Shown in pieces: positions 34,055 to 44,481 of a stretch of DNA of 64,000 nucleotides; within the stretch, counting starts at the first letter, position 1; the number at the start of each line of letters is the position of its first letter. A program made the position numbers and the translations under genes. Origin of the DNA: Shinisaurus crocodilurus (lineage: Eukaryota > Chordata > Lepidosauria > Squamata > Shinisauridae); the NCBI GenBank assembly GCA_021292165.1, contig CM037876.1, positions 117,371,379 to 117,435,378 of the forward strand. The letters are read 5' to 3'. Under the pieces are notes generated by a model, which searched no databases, had not been told where the DNA came from, and worked only from the letters and a program-made list of their open reading frames with translations.

Positions 34055-35201
34055 CCTTAAATCACTGCCTGAAGACCAAACTAGCCATGACAAACAGTCA
34101 CATGGAACTTTCCCCCAACTCTTTCAAAACAGAACAAAACAAAAAAACAACCTGCTACTGCCTTGGGTAGACTCAAAGTTCAAGAGGAGGAACATTTGGA
34201 GGGGCTGCTTAACTTTCCAGTCATTATCTGCTGAAAATCATGTCGTCAGCTGCTTTTCCACCCACTGGAAGCAGCTGGGGATGAGAGCTGAGCTGGAACA
34301 TGGTAGACTGTTAGGGTCTCATCCCATCTTCTCCCCATCTTGTTAAGCATATCGAAAAATCACTGGGAAAGATTGTAGAAAGATTTAAAATAAGGTGCCA
34401 TAATTATGCTATTAACATACAGGTGCCCTGTAAATGCTACATTAGCATTGTGGAGAGCAGTTTTCTATGGGTTTATCTCATGGTGCTAGTCTAGTGTAAT
34501 GTTTAAAGGCCTGCAATCACATGTGTGGGGATAATCAAGTAGATCTTTCCCATAGAATTGGTACCGTAGGGTTCCACATTTGTGGGAAAGAACCACGTAA
34601 TCAGCTCTACCCATGTGACATTCAGTAGCACCATGGGAAGAACTCATGGAAAAACACCTCCATAACTAGTGTAACTTAAAGGGCAACTCTGGCCCCATAG
34701 GTGGAGACAGATTATCATCTCTACCATTTGCTGGAACTAATTCTGATAGCTCTGGACAAAGTGTATTTTAGGTAGAGGAGCACAGTAATAATCCCCTGGG
34801 CCAATTACCCATTTATTTATTTAAAATAGTTTTACTCTGTCTTTTGACCATAAGATAACTAGGATGGCTCACGCACATTATTTAAAATCCAACACTAGCA
34901 TAATATAATAATACAAACTAAAAAGGCAAAACAAGAATAAAGCCAAAATCCACAGAAGAAAAAACAAAATATAAGCAGCATAATATACATTAATCAAATA
35001 CCACTAAATACAGTTTGATTCTCTGTATTGCTTTTATATTTTTATGTTGTTTTGATTTGTGTATGCCACTTTGAAATCTGCAGATTTAAGCAGTTTATAA
35101 ATACGATAAATAAATAAATAAATAATAATGTTGGGGTGTGTGTGAAATAACCATTTCCAAGTGGCACCAAAATCTAATAGCCACTGTCAGTCACAGTAGA
35201 C
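34055..35201. other. Unannotated stretch with L2-like tails
   Basis: 34810-34900 looks like an inverted L2 3' end (ATTTATTTATTTAAAATAG...). 35010-35130 is a + strand tail ending in AAATAAATAAATAAATAATA. The rest is unique-looking. Confidence 0.45.
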
Positions 35202-36191
35202 CAGGGGTCCCCGTGGGCACATTTGGGAATTTGAGAAACTGCCGTGGGCACCGCCACAAAATGCCTAATCAGTGGATTGCTGCTTTGGCATCTACCTGTC
35301 ATATCTATGGATCTTAGGCTGTGTCTTGTTCAGCACAAACTTTTGTTTTGCACCTATTGGACACTGCAATGTCTATTTAATAAGGGATTGTCTAATTCAG
35401 CTAATTGCTGGTGGTGCAATACAGCTAATGCTTCTTTTAAACATATTTACCCGCTTCATGGAAATAGTCAGTGTAAATGGATTCTCTGCACCCTTTTGAC
35501 AGCTAAAAGACTGATATTACAACATTGGAAGGATAAACACTCTTGTCCTATAATGGGTTGAAAGGATTGAGGACCTTTCAACACTTTCAATATTTGAATG
35601 GGTGGAATATAGACGCCACCTTCAAATGGATGCTTATTTGGATATTTGGTCCACTTTTCTTGAAGCCTATGTATAATTGCTGGAAAGTTGTATGCATTTC
35701 ATACAAATCCAGTACATGTATTAAAAAAAACAGAAAAAATATTATCAGTCTTTTAGCTGTCAAAAGGCTGCAGAGAATTCATTTACGCTGACCATTTGTT
35801 AATTTACATGAAGCAGGTAAATAATCTAAAAGAGTGTGTACATCAGTGAATATTAAAGACTGTTTCTGTTTCAGTACAAAATTGTGTAATAATCTCCTGC
35901 CAGAAAGAAGCAACTACTGAACACTGCCAAAACATATATTTAAAAGAATTAGCAGTATTGTACTAGCAGCAATTAGCTGAATTAGACAATCCCTTATTAA
36001 AGAGACATTGTGTTGTCCAATAGACATGAAGCAAAAGTTTTTGCTGAATAAGATGCAGCCTAAGATCCATAGACAATGACAGGTAGATGCCAAAGCCGTG
36101 ATCCACTGATTAGGCATTTTGGGGTGGTGCCCACAGCAGTTTCTCAAATTCCCAAATGTGCCCATAGGTCACAAAAGTCTGAGGACCCCTG
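35202..36191. mobile_element. Foldback hAT-like element built on an inverted LINE fragment
   Basis: The ends are CAGGGGTCCCC... and ...GAGGACCCCTG. The arms 35202-35560 and about 35735-36191 are inverted copies of each other (GGCACATTTGGGAATTTGAG; AATAAGGGATTGTCTAATTC). Each arm reads like a LINE C-terminus (+ strand: CWWCNTANASFKHIY...CTLLTAKRLILQHWKD). Flanks CAGTAGAC/GGCTAGAC agree at 5 of 8 bp. Confidence 0.65.
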
Positions 36192-36199
36192 GGCTAGAC

Positions 36200-36830
36200 A
36201 GATAGTCTGACCTGATATAACTCAGCTTCCTGTGTTTCTAAGGTACCTGGTGAATAGGTTTGGGGAGGGAATGTTAGAAACAGGGTTCCAGCACCAAGAG
36301 GCCCCCTTTCCTTATTTCCAAAGATGGGGACACCTAGCGCAGAGCCTCTGGTGAAGGATCTTTCAACAATTAGTCAAGCTCATATGGAAGTAGGTGGCTC
36401 TTCAGATACCCACTCCTATGCTGTACCAGGGTTTCATAGGTGAAAACCAGCACATTAAATTGTGCCCAAAAACAAACTGGTGACCACTGAAGATCTTTCA
36501 GTACTGGTGAAATGTGATCAGTCCTGTTTGTACCCATTAACAATTTTTGCTGCTATATTCTGAACCAGTTGAAGTTTCCAAGGCAGCTCCATATATAGCA
36601 CATTGCTAACATCAGAACATGGATAACAATGGCCAAAACATGATAATCCGGGATAGACTACAGCTGACACACTGTTCATAGTTGGTTTAAAGTGCTCCAA
36701 GCTGTTTGGGCAAACATCTGAAAGCTGGATCTAATAGCACCCATAAACTGTGGACCCTTTAAGGGGGAGTGCAGACCCAGTTAGACAGGCTGAATCCAAA
36801 TTCTTGCACCACCACTGGCTTCAGTGTTTT
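36200..36830 (-). mobile_element. Diverged L2 fragment
   Basis: The minus strand gives LELPWKLQLVQNIAAKIVNG-like sequence and, in the 3' part, GTTTCATAGGTGAAAACCAG, matching the L2 copies at 6.5 and 41.5 kb. Confidence 0.7.
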
Positions 36831-36977
36831 TGCTTCCATGTTTGTACCATTTATGCATTTCACAAGGAAGCGCATAATCCAAGAAAAGAGATGGAGAGTG
36901 GAAATAGGCAGTTACTTATGATGTAGTCATCACAATAAAACTTTTCCCATTGTTTATCTAACTATAAGATAGGCCTA

Positions 36978-37415
36978 GGGCCGGTTCGCACGACCCAGGC
37001 TGCGGGCGGGGGAGGCACCACAGGGTGATCTGCGGGGTCCAGCGGGGCGCCGCAGACGACCTTCCCCCACGCACGTGGGTGGACCCTGGTGGAGCCGGCA
37101 GTCCCCGCACCGCAGGGCAGGCCTCCCGGTGCTAGGGGGCGGGGCCCCAGGATGCCCAGAGGGGCCGTTTGCCCCTACAGGCTGGAGCGGTGGCAGCTCC
37201 GGCTGCTCTGGGCTGCTGCCTCTGTGCGGCCCCCGCGGGATGGCCACCTGCTGTTCGCATGGCAGGGTGGCCATGCGCAGTAGGGGCTTACCCCTCTACT
37301 GTCCATGGTCACTTTGCGTGCGTCCCATGTGCGGCTGTCCCACGGGGGCACCCAACACGGGAACCACGGGGGACTTCTGCTTTCCCGCTGGTTCCCGAGT
37401 CGTGTGAACACGCCC
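36978..37415. mobile_element. GC-rich DNA transposon flanked by CTA
   Basis: The termini are GGGCCGGTTCGCACGAC and the inverse of GGGCGTGTTCACACGAC. CTA flanks both sides (36975-36977, 37416-37418), a possible 3-bp duplication. The interior is CpG-rich and noncoding. Superfamily not assigned; a 3-bp duplication would fit PIF/Harbinger-type elements. Confidence 0.6.
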
Positions 37416-37418
37416 CTA

Positions 37419-38548
37419 GTGTCTACCATACACTATACTTCTTCAGATTTCCAAGCAAGTTTAAGAGAGAGGTTTTAAAATACTGATTATGCAGTAGGGA
37501 TCCTTTTGACCACATGTATTCATATTCAGCAGGGGAAGCCCTATTGAACTCAGTGGGACTTACTTCTGAGTAGGTGTCCATGGCATTAGCCGCAGTACAC
37601 TGTTAGCCATGTTTTAAACTATTTACAGTAAAGTGGCATTTGCATTTCCATTCATATTAAAAAGTTTAAAACCTGACAGATTACAAGTTGCAGAAAATAT
37701 TAGGCATTGCACATGTTCCAGCTATTGCTGTTTAGTTTCTAATTTCCTGATATTTACTGTTTACTATACTACAGGAATGACCTCTAACCTCCTAACTGAT
37801 TAAACTTTGACACTACTCTGGTGTTGATTTATTGTGAATATATACACTGACCCTTGCAAAATGTTAAGCCAAATAGTTTTCTAAACCTTCTGCTAATAAA
37901 TTACTTGGCTAATAGCCAGAGGTCTAGGTTCAGTATTTCTTTCTTGCCCCAAACATTTGGTGTATGTTAATTGCAATTTGTATTGAGTGTAAGATTTATG
38001 ACATTATCTATTTTGGAATGGCATCCTATATGAGTGCCTATATGGCATCATATATGAACATTCAGATTATTTAAAAAAGGGGGGGGGAGCCATACAATGT
38101 TCCCATGGGGATATTTCATAATACATTATATAAAGCCATATGTAGTTTGACCTGGATTTGTTTGCTTTTTAAACCCATCTTAATTCCATTTAAGCAACTG
38201 CCCCAAGAACATAATTTGGTAGCATGTGGCATGGTATTTAATGTCCAGCTGGCTTGAAGTGAACATCAGTCCAACTACATGTCATTGTAGCCTGCAGCCA
38301 CTCTCTACCCCACCCCAGAACAGTAGCCTATAGATTCATTACAAGACAAAATGAATTTGTCAGCTTATTAGGCAAGGTTATTTCCTCAGGGTAACAGGAC
38401 TGTTGATAACCTGAAATCAAAACTAGTGCTCATGCTGAAGAATAGACGTAAATGCCAATCCTTTAATTCCAGAGGGTTTATCTTTTGCAGATCCCCAAAA
38501 AGTTTTGTGGCACTTTAAAAACTCATTATTGTGGCATAAGCTTTCATG
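37419..38548. other. Unannotated stretch
   Basis: It contains the dispersed 'CTCAGTGGGACTTACTTCTGAG' repeat at about 37545-37600. The rest is AT-rich with no supported gene. Confidence 0.5.
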
Positions 38549-38566
38549 GGAAAGAATCTTCATCTC

Positions 38567-39252
38567 TACATTGTGTTCTGATCTTAGAAAGAATTTTTAC
38601 AAGATGATGTATCGTTGGAACCTAACCCCTGTGAAATTGGCTAAGATGTATAAAAATGTGTCAGATGTATGTTGGAAATGTCAAAATCATGAAGGAACAT
38701 TTTATCATGTTTGGTGGACATGTAAAAAAGTGAAAACATACTGGGCACAAATACACACATGGATACAAAAGATTTTAAAAGTGAATATTAAACTGAAACC
38801 AGAAATGTTTTTGCTGGGCATAATGGATTTACAACTTGAGAAAGTCTATGGAACATTATTACAATATATGGTGACAGCAGCAAGAATAATCTATGCTCAA
38901 AAATGGAAAGAAGCAGCAATACCAACTATAGAAGACTGGCTGTTGAAAATGTTGGACTTAGCAGAGATGGCAAAATTGACTTGTTTAATTAGAGATTTTT
39001 TTTAAACTTCATTCAAGAAAGACTGGAAACCTCTGGGGGACTTCTTGGGGAGGAGGGAAAGTGACTTAATAATTTTGGGTTTTGATTTTTGAATATTGGT
39101 AAGGTGATAGAAATTCTTTTTGTGAAAATAGAGGAAACTTAGATTGGATAAGGATTGGTAATGTTTGTCAGACAATGAGGCGGAAGCCAAATATGATTTG
39201 TTTTTGTTTTGGAAAATTCAATTTATATATATATATTCACACACACATTATA
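38567..39252 (+). mobile_element. 5'-truncated L1, ORF2 C-terminus and 3' end, 18-bp TSD
   Basis: The protein to 39002 has VCWKCQNHEGTFYHVWWTCK, FLLGIMD and WLLKMLDLAEMAKLT, the L1 ORF2 C-terminus. GGAAAGAATCTTCATCTC is duplicated exactly at 38549-38566 and 39253-39270. The tail is (AT)n/(CA)n rather than poly(A). Confidence 0.9.
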
Positions 39253-39384
39253 GGAAAGAATCTTCATCTCAAAATTCTTTGTTGTTTTACAATGCAGTCC
39301 AACACATGTCTACTTATAAATAAGCACCATTGAGTTCAGTGGGGCTTATTCCCTGGTAAGTCGATATAGGATTGTAGCCTTAAC

Positions 39385-39892
39385 CATATAATTGGAGTTT
39401 ATTTATTTATTATATTTATTTGTATTCCGCCTTTTTCTCAACACTGGGACCCAAGGTGGCTCACAACATTTAAAACTCATACAATTAAAACAGAAATAGA
39501 AAAATACAAAAGTTAAAAATAGAATTAAATCATCAATAATATTAAAAATTAAATAGCATTAAAAACAGCACAATGTACATAACATGTAGAATTAAAAACA
39601 TAGCATGCCATTGCATCATAGGCTAGTCCCAAATGCCTGCTGGAACAGGAAGGTCTTTGCCTGCCTCCAGAAGCTTACCAGGGAGGGCACCACTCTAGCC
39701 TCCCTGGGGAGGGAATTCCAGAGCACTGGCGCAGCCACCGAGAAGGCCCTCTCCCGTGTTCCCACCAGGCGTACCTGAGATGGTGTTGGAACCAAGTGAA
39801 GGGCCTCCCCTGAGGATCTCAAAGTGCGGGCAGGCTCATAGGGGAGAATACAGTCTTTCAGATAACCTGGACCTGAGCCGTATAGCGCTTTA
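39385..39892 (-). mobile_element. L2 LINE, 3' part
   Basis: The inverse L2 tail (TTTATTTATTATATTTATTT...CCGCCTTTTTC) is followed by a minus-strand C-terminus (AFSVAAPVLWNSLPREARVV). It is interrupted at 39892 by the Helitron and continues at 41486. Confidence 0.87.
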
Positions 39893-41485
39893 TCTATATA
39901 TATAAAAGAAGTCCTGACTGACTGACTGACTGACTCATCAACGCCCAGCTCAAACCGTTTAATCTAGGAACGTGAAATTTTGAAGGAACATTGTTTTTAT
40001 GATGTAGACACCCACTAAGGAAGGAGTTTTGGAAATTCTGTCCCTAGGGGGGGTGAAAAAGGGGGGGAAATCACCCCACTCTCATATCTCCTATGGGCAA
40101 AACAACAGTTATGCAAATCGCCCTCACCTCATAATTGCTGCTGGAGCCAATAGGAGCAGTTATGCAAATAGCCCATACAACACTTAGAATGTTTGTATGA
40201 ATTCCTGCAGGGGCCAATAGCAGTGGGTATGCAAATCTCCCCTAGGCCATTTAGAATGTTCTCTAAGGGGGTGAAAAGGGAGGGAAACTTTTTAAATGAC
40301 TGACTGACTGACTGTTGTGTGGGGGGCATCGTCACATAGGCTCCATCACGTTTTGACGGATCTACCCCAAACTTGGCACGGCCACTCTTCATCACCTGTA
40401 GACTCTCAGGATTAACCTGATTTTTCTTTAAGATCAGATATTTCTGTCAGAAAAGATTTCTGCTGCTAGCACCCAGCCTAAACGTTACACTTTCAGTCAG
40501 AGACACTGTATCTTTTCCAGGGCTGGTGCAAGGCAGTTTGGTGCCCTAGGCAAGGTCAGATATTTAGCATCCCCCCCTTCCCACTTGAGAGCGCTGTATT
40601 TTTTTCCCAAGGCGTTTCTGGTGCCCCCTTTAGCCCTGCGCCCTACGCGGCTGCCTACTTGGCCTAATGGTAGCACCGGCCCTGATCTTTTCCATACAGC
40701 TCTCGCAGGCCTTCAAGGAGAAAAAAACAAACAAACAAAAAACCCCTTAAAAAAAAACAAACCTGTTTTCTTCTTCTTCTTCTCCATAAAAAAAAATTCA
40801 AAATACAAATTGAAAATTTAAATGTAAATGGTGTGATGATACCACACATAGTCATACAAATTGTAGGCAATGGAGCATGCCTATTCCAGGCACTATCTTT
40901 CGTTATGTATGGCAGTCAAAATCTAGGTAGGGAGGTACGTGAACAAATAGTTGATCATGTCATTAAAAACTGGGATGAATTCTCTATAATGTCCCACGAC
41001 AGTGATGGAAACAACTATGCGAGTGCCGATGCATACTTTGACAACATGTCCCGACCCCATACTTATGGTGGTTTGTGCGAGTTGACAGCGGGTGGACAGC
41101 TTTTCGAATTAGTTTTCAAAGTTTATCGTAATGGTGAACTTCACACAAAATTTGGTAACAAAGGTAACCCTGTAGAATGGTTACGTTTTATGCAAAATCT
41201 TTCCAGTGGCCATTTTGAGGCTCATTTGCCATATGAACCTGATGGTGTTTCTAAAAGCAATACATTTTACACTAAGTCTAGTGTTATCAGACACTGCTCT
41301 CAAGAATCACCTCTTTCTATTTCCAAACCTAAGACATCTCGCAAACGTCGTGCTAGAAAAACCGATGCCACAAGGCAAAAGCAAGTTAGAACTGCAGCAA
41401 AGAACTATACTCAGCATAATCCTGAGGTTCACCGTTTGTACCAAATCCTAAAATCCACGCGAGCAAAGCCACGGGCAACAGCTAG
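39893..41485 (+). mobile_element. Full-length Helitron carrying an OTU-like ORF
   Basis: The 5' end is TCTATATATATAAAAG and the 3' end is CAACAGCTAG, inserted between A (39892) and T (41486). Removing it restores the L2 sequence GCTTTATAGGT seen intact at 6529-6540. No target duplication, as expected for Helitrons. After the 5' end come noncoding GACTGACTGACT-type and ATGCAAAT-containing stretches, a nested hAT (40518-40684), then the OTU-like ORF. No Rep/helicase remains, so it is nonautonomous. Confidence 0.9.
40518..40684. mobile_element. Minimal hAT, CAGGGCCGG family, exact 8-bp TSD
   Basis: The ends are CAGGGCTGGTGCAAGGCAG and GGTAGCACCGGCCCTG. ATCTTTTC is duplicated at 40510-40517 and 40685-40692. 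It has almost no interior (167 bp in total), so it shows what this family looks like without cargo. Confidence 0.92.
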
Positions 41486-41507
41486 TAGGTCAGAACCAGC
41501 ACTTTGA
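40836..41507 (+). CDS. OTU-like cysteine protease ORF of a Helitron
   Basis: This is an uninterrupted 223-codon frame from the ATG at 40836; the frame is also open upstream to at least 40800, so the ancestral protein probably started earlier. Near the N-terminus VGNGACLFQAL carries the OTU nucleophile Cys in the G(D/N)G.CLF.A. context. REVREQIVDHV follows, as in OTU helices. A later GHFEAHLPYE supplies the expected His region about 120 residues on. The C-terminal third is basic (KTSRKRRARKTDATRQKQ). OTU proteins are deubiquitinases, and OTU domains are known in the proteins of some Helitrons. The frame runs through the Helitron 3' end and stops in flanking L2, so the last ~8 residues are not native. 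Catalytic activity is inferred only; the canonical Asp before Gly is Asn here. Confidence 0.78.
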   Translation: MIPHIVIQIVGNGACLFQALSFVMYGSQNLGREVREQIVDHVIKNWDEFSIMSHDSDGNNYASADAYFDNMSRPHTYGGLCELTAGGQLFELVFKVYRNGELHTKFGNKGNPVEWLRFMQNLSSGHFEAHLPYEPDGVSKSNTFYTKSSVIRHCSQESPLSISKPKTSRKRRARKTDATRQKQVRTAAKNYTQHNPEVHRLYQILKSTRAKPRATASRSEPAL

Positions 41508-41838
41508 ATTGTGCCCAGAAACAGACTGGGAGCCAGTGAAGCTGTTGTAATAGAGGAGTTGTATGCTCCCTGTAACCAGCCCCAGTCAGCAGTCTGGCAG
41601 CAGCTCTTTGAACCAGCTGAAGTTTCCGAACACTCTTCAGAGGTAGCCCCATGTAGAGCATGTTACAGTAATCCAAACGGGATGTAACTAAGGCATGTGT
41701 CACTGTGGCCAAATCAGACATCTCCAGGAATGGGTGCAGCTGGCACACTAAGTTTAACAGTGCAAATGCACTCCTGGCCACTTCTGAAACCTGGGCATCC
41801 AGGTTCAGGGCTGAATCCAGAAGTGCACCCAAGCTGCG
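41486..41838 (-). mobile_element. L2 LINE, continuation beyond the Helitron
   Basis: The minus strand encodes VARSAFALLNLVCQLHPFLE, SRLDYCNMLYMGLPL and LQLVQRAAARLLTG, L2 RT C-terminal motifs. Together with 39385-39892 it forms one element. Confidence 0.87.
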
Positions 41839-42099
41839 TGACTTCAATTTCCCCGATATCTGTTGGGAGACATATTCAGCCAAACATGGCCCCTCCAAGA
41901 AATTCCTGACCTGTGTTGATAACTTCCTCCTACAGAAAGTGGAGGAAGGAACCAGAGGATCGGCTTTTATAGGGATGTAACTTTTGCCCGCGCGGGCACG
42001 AGTGAGGCCAGAACTCGGCCCGCTCGTGTCTGTGCGGGCTCTCCGCAGCGAGCGCGGACCTACCTGGCTCCTTGTGCTCCATGGCGAGCCGGCCATGCT

Positions 42100-42147
42100 G
42101 GTCCTGTCGCGTCACTTCCGGCGTGGCGGAAGTGATGCGACGGGACC
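42100..42147. repeat. ETS-like palindromic module (one of at least seven)
   Basis: An inverted repeat with GTCGCGTCACTTCCGGCG on one arm and GCGGAAGTGATGCGAC on the other. Other copies: 1163-1213, 26073-26120, 26201-26248, 32918-32971, 33044-33090, 33535-33589, plus gap-duplicated ones near 29340-29400 and 29474-29522. Confidence 0.9.
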
Positions 42148-42170
42148 TTGCTCTGGCGCACTTGACCCCC

Positions 42171-42258
42171 GTGCTATGTTTTTGGTGGGGGAAACCAGGG
42201 CAACAGGGCTGTTTAAGCCCTGTTGCCCTGGTTCCCCCCGCCAAAAACATAGCGCGGG
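42171..42258. repeat. E2F-like palindromic module (one of three)
   Basis: A nearly perfect palindrome of about 88 bp: TTTTTGGTGGGGGAAACCAG... to its inverse, centred on CCCTGTTGCCCTGG / CCAGGGCAACAGGG. The other copies are 1053-1138 and 15529-15615. Confidence 0.9.
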
Positions 42259-43274
42259 GGTCCAGCAGCGCGCCGGAGCAGCAGGATGCGGCAGCGGCGG
42301 GTCCGGCTCGAGCGGCGCGGAGAACGCTCCACGCCGTTCAGAAGATCGAGAGTGGGCCGGCGGTGGCGCGGAGCGGCCAGCTGCGGAGAGCCCAGAGCTG
42401 CGGAGAGGTATGGGTAATCCCCATAATCAGCTATCCTTGACCGGATTCTAACCAACAGAGACGAGTTAGTGGATAAAGTGGCAGTTTCGGGAACTCTGGG
42501 GGAAAGTGACCATGTTATACTTCAGTTCTTGATTCTAAAGGAAGCAAAAGCTGAGTGTAGCCAAACGCGTACCCTGGATTTTAGGAAAGCCAATTTTAAC
42601 AAACTCAGAACAAATAAGGTCCCATGGCAAGCGACTCCAATGAGAAAAGGAGCCCAGGATGGGTGGGAGTTTTAAAAAAAGGAAATTTTAAAGGCACAAT
42701 TGCAAACAATTCCCACAAGGAAAAAAGGCAGAGGACAACAGAAGCCAGTGTGGCTTCACAAACAACTCAGAGTTGAGCTGAAAACAAAAAAGGACACATA
42801 TAGGATGTGGAAGGAAGGACAGGCTACAAGGGAAGATTACAGGCAGATAGCACAGAACTGCAGGAATAGTGTCAGGAAGGCTAAAGCTGAGAATGAATGA
42901 GCTGAGACTAGAGTAACCAGGGATGCTAAAAACAACAAAAAAAGCTTTCTTCAGATACATGCATAGTAAAAGACAGAGGAAAGAACTGGTGGTTCAACTA
43001 CGCAATGAGGATGGCAAATTGATAACAGAAGACAAAGAAAAGGCAGAAGTGTTCAATTCCTACTTCAGCTCGGTCTTCTCCCAAAAGAGAGTTTATGTCC
43101 TCCCTGGCAAACCTGAAGTGCAGACTGAAGGGGCAGGATTGCAGCTTGAGATTGATAGGCAAATGGTCAAGGAACACCTGATCACTTTGAACGTGTTTAA
43201 ATCTCCAGGGCCTGACAAACTGCATCCTAGAGTAATAAAGGAACTGGCAGAAGAACTCTTAGAACCACTGTCTC

Positions 43275-44481
43275 CAGGGCCGGTGCAAGGCCATTTGGTG
43301 CCCTAGGCAAGATCAGATATTTAGCAACCCCCTCCCTCCCTCCAGCCCTATGCCCATTAAAAGTCAATTGGCAAAACCTAAAAAATTTATTATCATAAAC
43401 ATTGACAAACATACATAAAATACATGTTGATGTAGTACCAATTTGCTACATTTCTCGAAATCTATCAAGATATCCTCCGTTATCCCGTTGGATAAAGCGA
43501 AGATCCATTATACAGATTTTCGCTTTCATATAAAGGTACCAAAGGGGACTAGAAGGGGGGGGACTTCCCCAAACAGTAGGCATTATCAGGGGCTGCGGGA
43601 GTGAATTGTCCATGAAAGGAATCACTTTAATATAAGTATGTGTCTTTTGGCGGGGTTTTGAAAATGGGGTGTGGGGGGAAGACTGGCTTGAAACGAGTGT
43701 GGAGAAAACACTTTTATACTGGAAGTCTTTAGAGCGCAGGAACGAAGGAAAGCCCAGCTCCGAGCCCCTTTGCCCAGCCTCCAGCCTGTCTTTACAAAGC
43801 ATCTGCTCCTCCTCCGCTGCCGCTTCCTCCAGCGTCTCCCAACTCCGGAGCCTTTTGATTGGCTGAGGCGCTGACAGCAGGAGGAGCTCGAAGTAAGAGT
43901 GCAGCCCGCCCTCCTCTATAAGCCTCTTTGCAGCTTTCCCTCTCAACCTCTCTCCCTCTGTTTTGCTGCGCCTCCCTGTAAAACTGAACAGTGAAAGGGA
44001 AAAAGAAAGAAAAAATTGCAGTGGGGATCTGCTAAAACCGGCACAGAGAGATGTCATGTGAAAACGCACATGCTCTGCCATCCACACAGTACTCCTTTTT
44101 CTTTTCTTTCTGCTGCTCGATTAAAAAAAAAAGAAACTCCCCTCCACCCTCCCCTCCTATTTCTTCTCCCGCTCCTGTCTCTTCCTGCTGCTGCTGCTGC
44201 CGCCACCGCTCCTCAGTTCAAGTGATCACAAAAGAAATCTTTGGGAGAGTCAGTTTGTGTGTTCCTTGGAAGCGAAGGCAGAGCGAGGGAGAGAGAGAGA
44301 CACGCAGGTGGGAGAGGAAGAGGAGAGCAGCTAGCGACGGGTAGTTCAAACAACCCAGAAAAGCTTTTCTTCCGTAGATATATGTGAAGTGTTTTTGGGA
44401 GGGAGTTGGAGTTTCTGGCGCTCCCTTCAGCCCGGCGCCCTAGGCAGCTGCCTAGTTGGCCTAATGGTAGCACCGGCCCTG
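43275..44481. mobile_element. hAT, CAGGGCCGG family, with promoter-like cargo, nested in CR1
   Basis: The ends CAGGGCCGGTGCAAGGCC and GGTAGCACCGGCCCTG match the copies at 11132, 15354 and 40518. CTGTCT is repeated at both flanks (43268-43273, 44482-44487). Removing the insert restores the CR1 frame ELLEPLS|IIFEKSW. The ~1.1-kb interior is unrelated to the other copies and includes ATTGGCTGAGG (43858) and CTCTATAAGCC (43914). No transposase; the long minus-strand open frame here shows no protein family. Confidence 0.9.

Larger units (their letters stand above)
41967..42426. mobile_element. GC-rich nonautonomous element inserted in CR1
   Basis: The left end is TATAGGGATGTAAC... and the right end ...GGTAATCCCCATA, an approximate inverted repeat. 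Possible 8-bp duplication ATCGGCTT/ATCAGCTA in the flanks. It carries the ETS-like palindrome (42100-42147) and the E2F-like palindrome (42171-42258). Homologous to 782-1350 and, at its left end, to 58873-58944. Confidence 0.65.
41839..43274 (+). mobile_element. CR1 LINE, endonuclease end to RT start
   Basis: It begins in the endonuclease (DFNFPDICWETYSAKHGPSK, 41840-41965). It resumes after a GC-rich insert ([24 protein letters not shown] reading from 42427), then the linker (AFFRYMHSKRQRKELVVQLR) and the RT start (SPGPDKLHPRVIKELAEEL). It is interrupted at 43275 by a hAT and continues at 44482. Confidence 0.87.

Noticed and set aside
43446..44087. A 213-codon minus-strand frame
   Set aside because: It lies antisense over promoter-like hAT cargo, shows no domain, and other hAT copies lack it.
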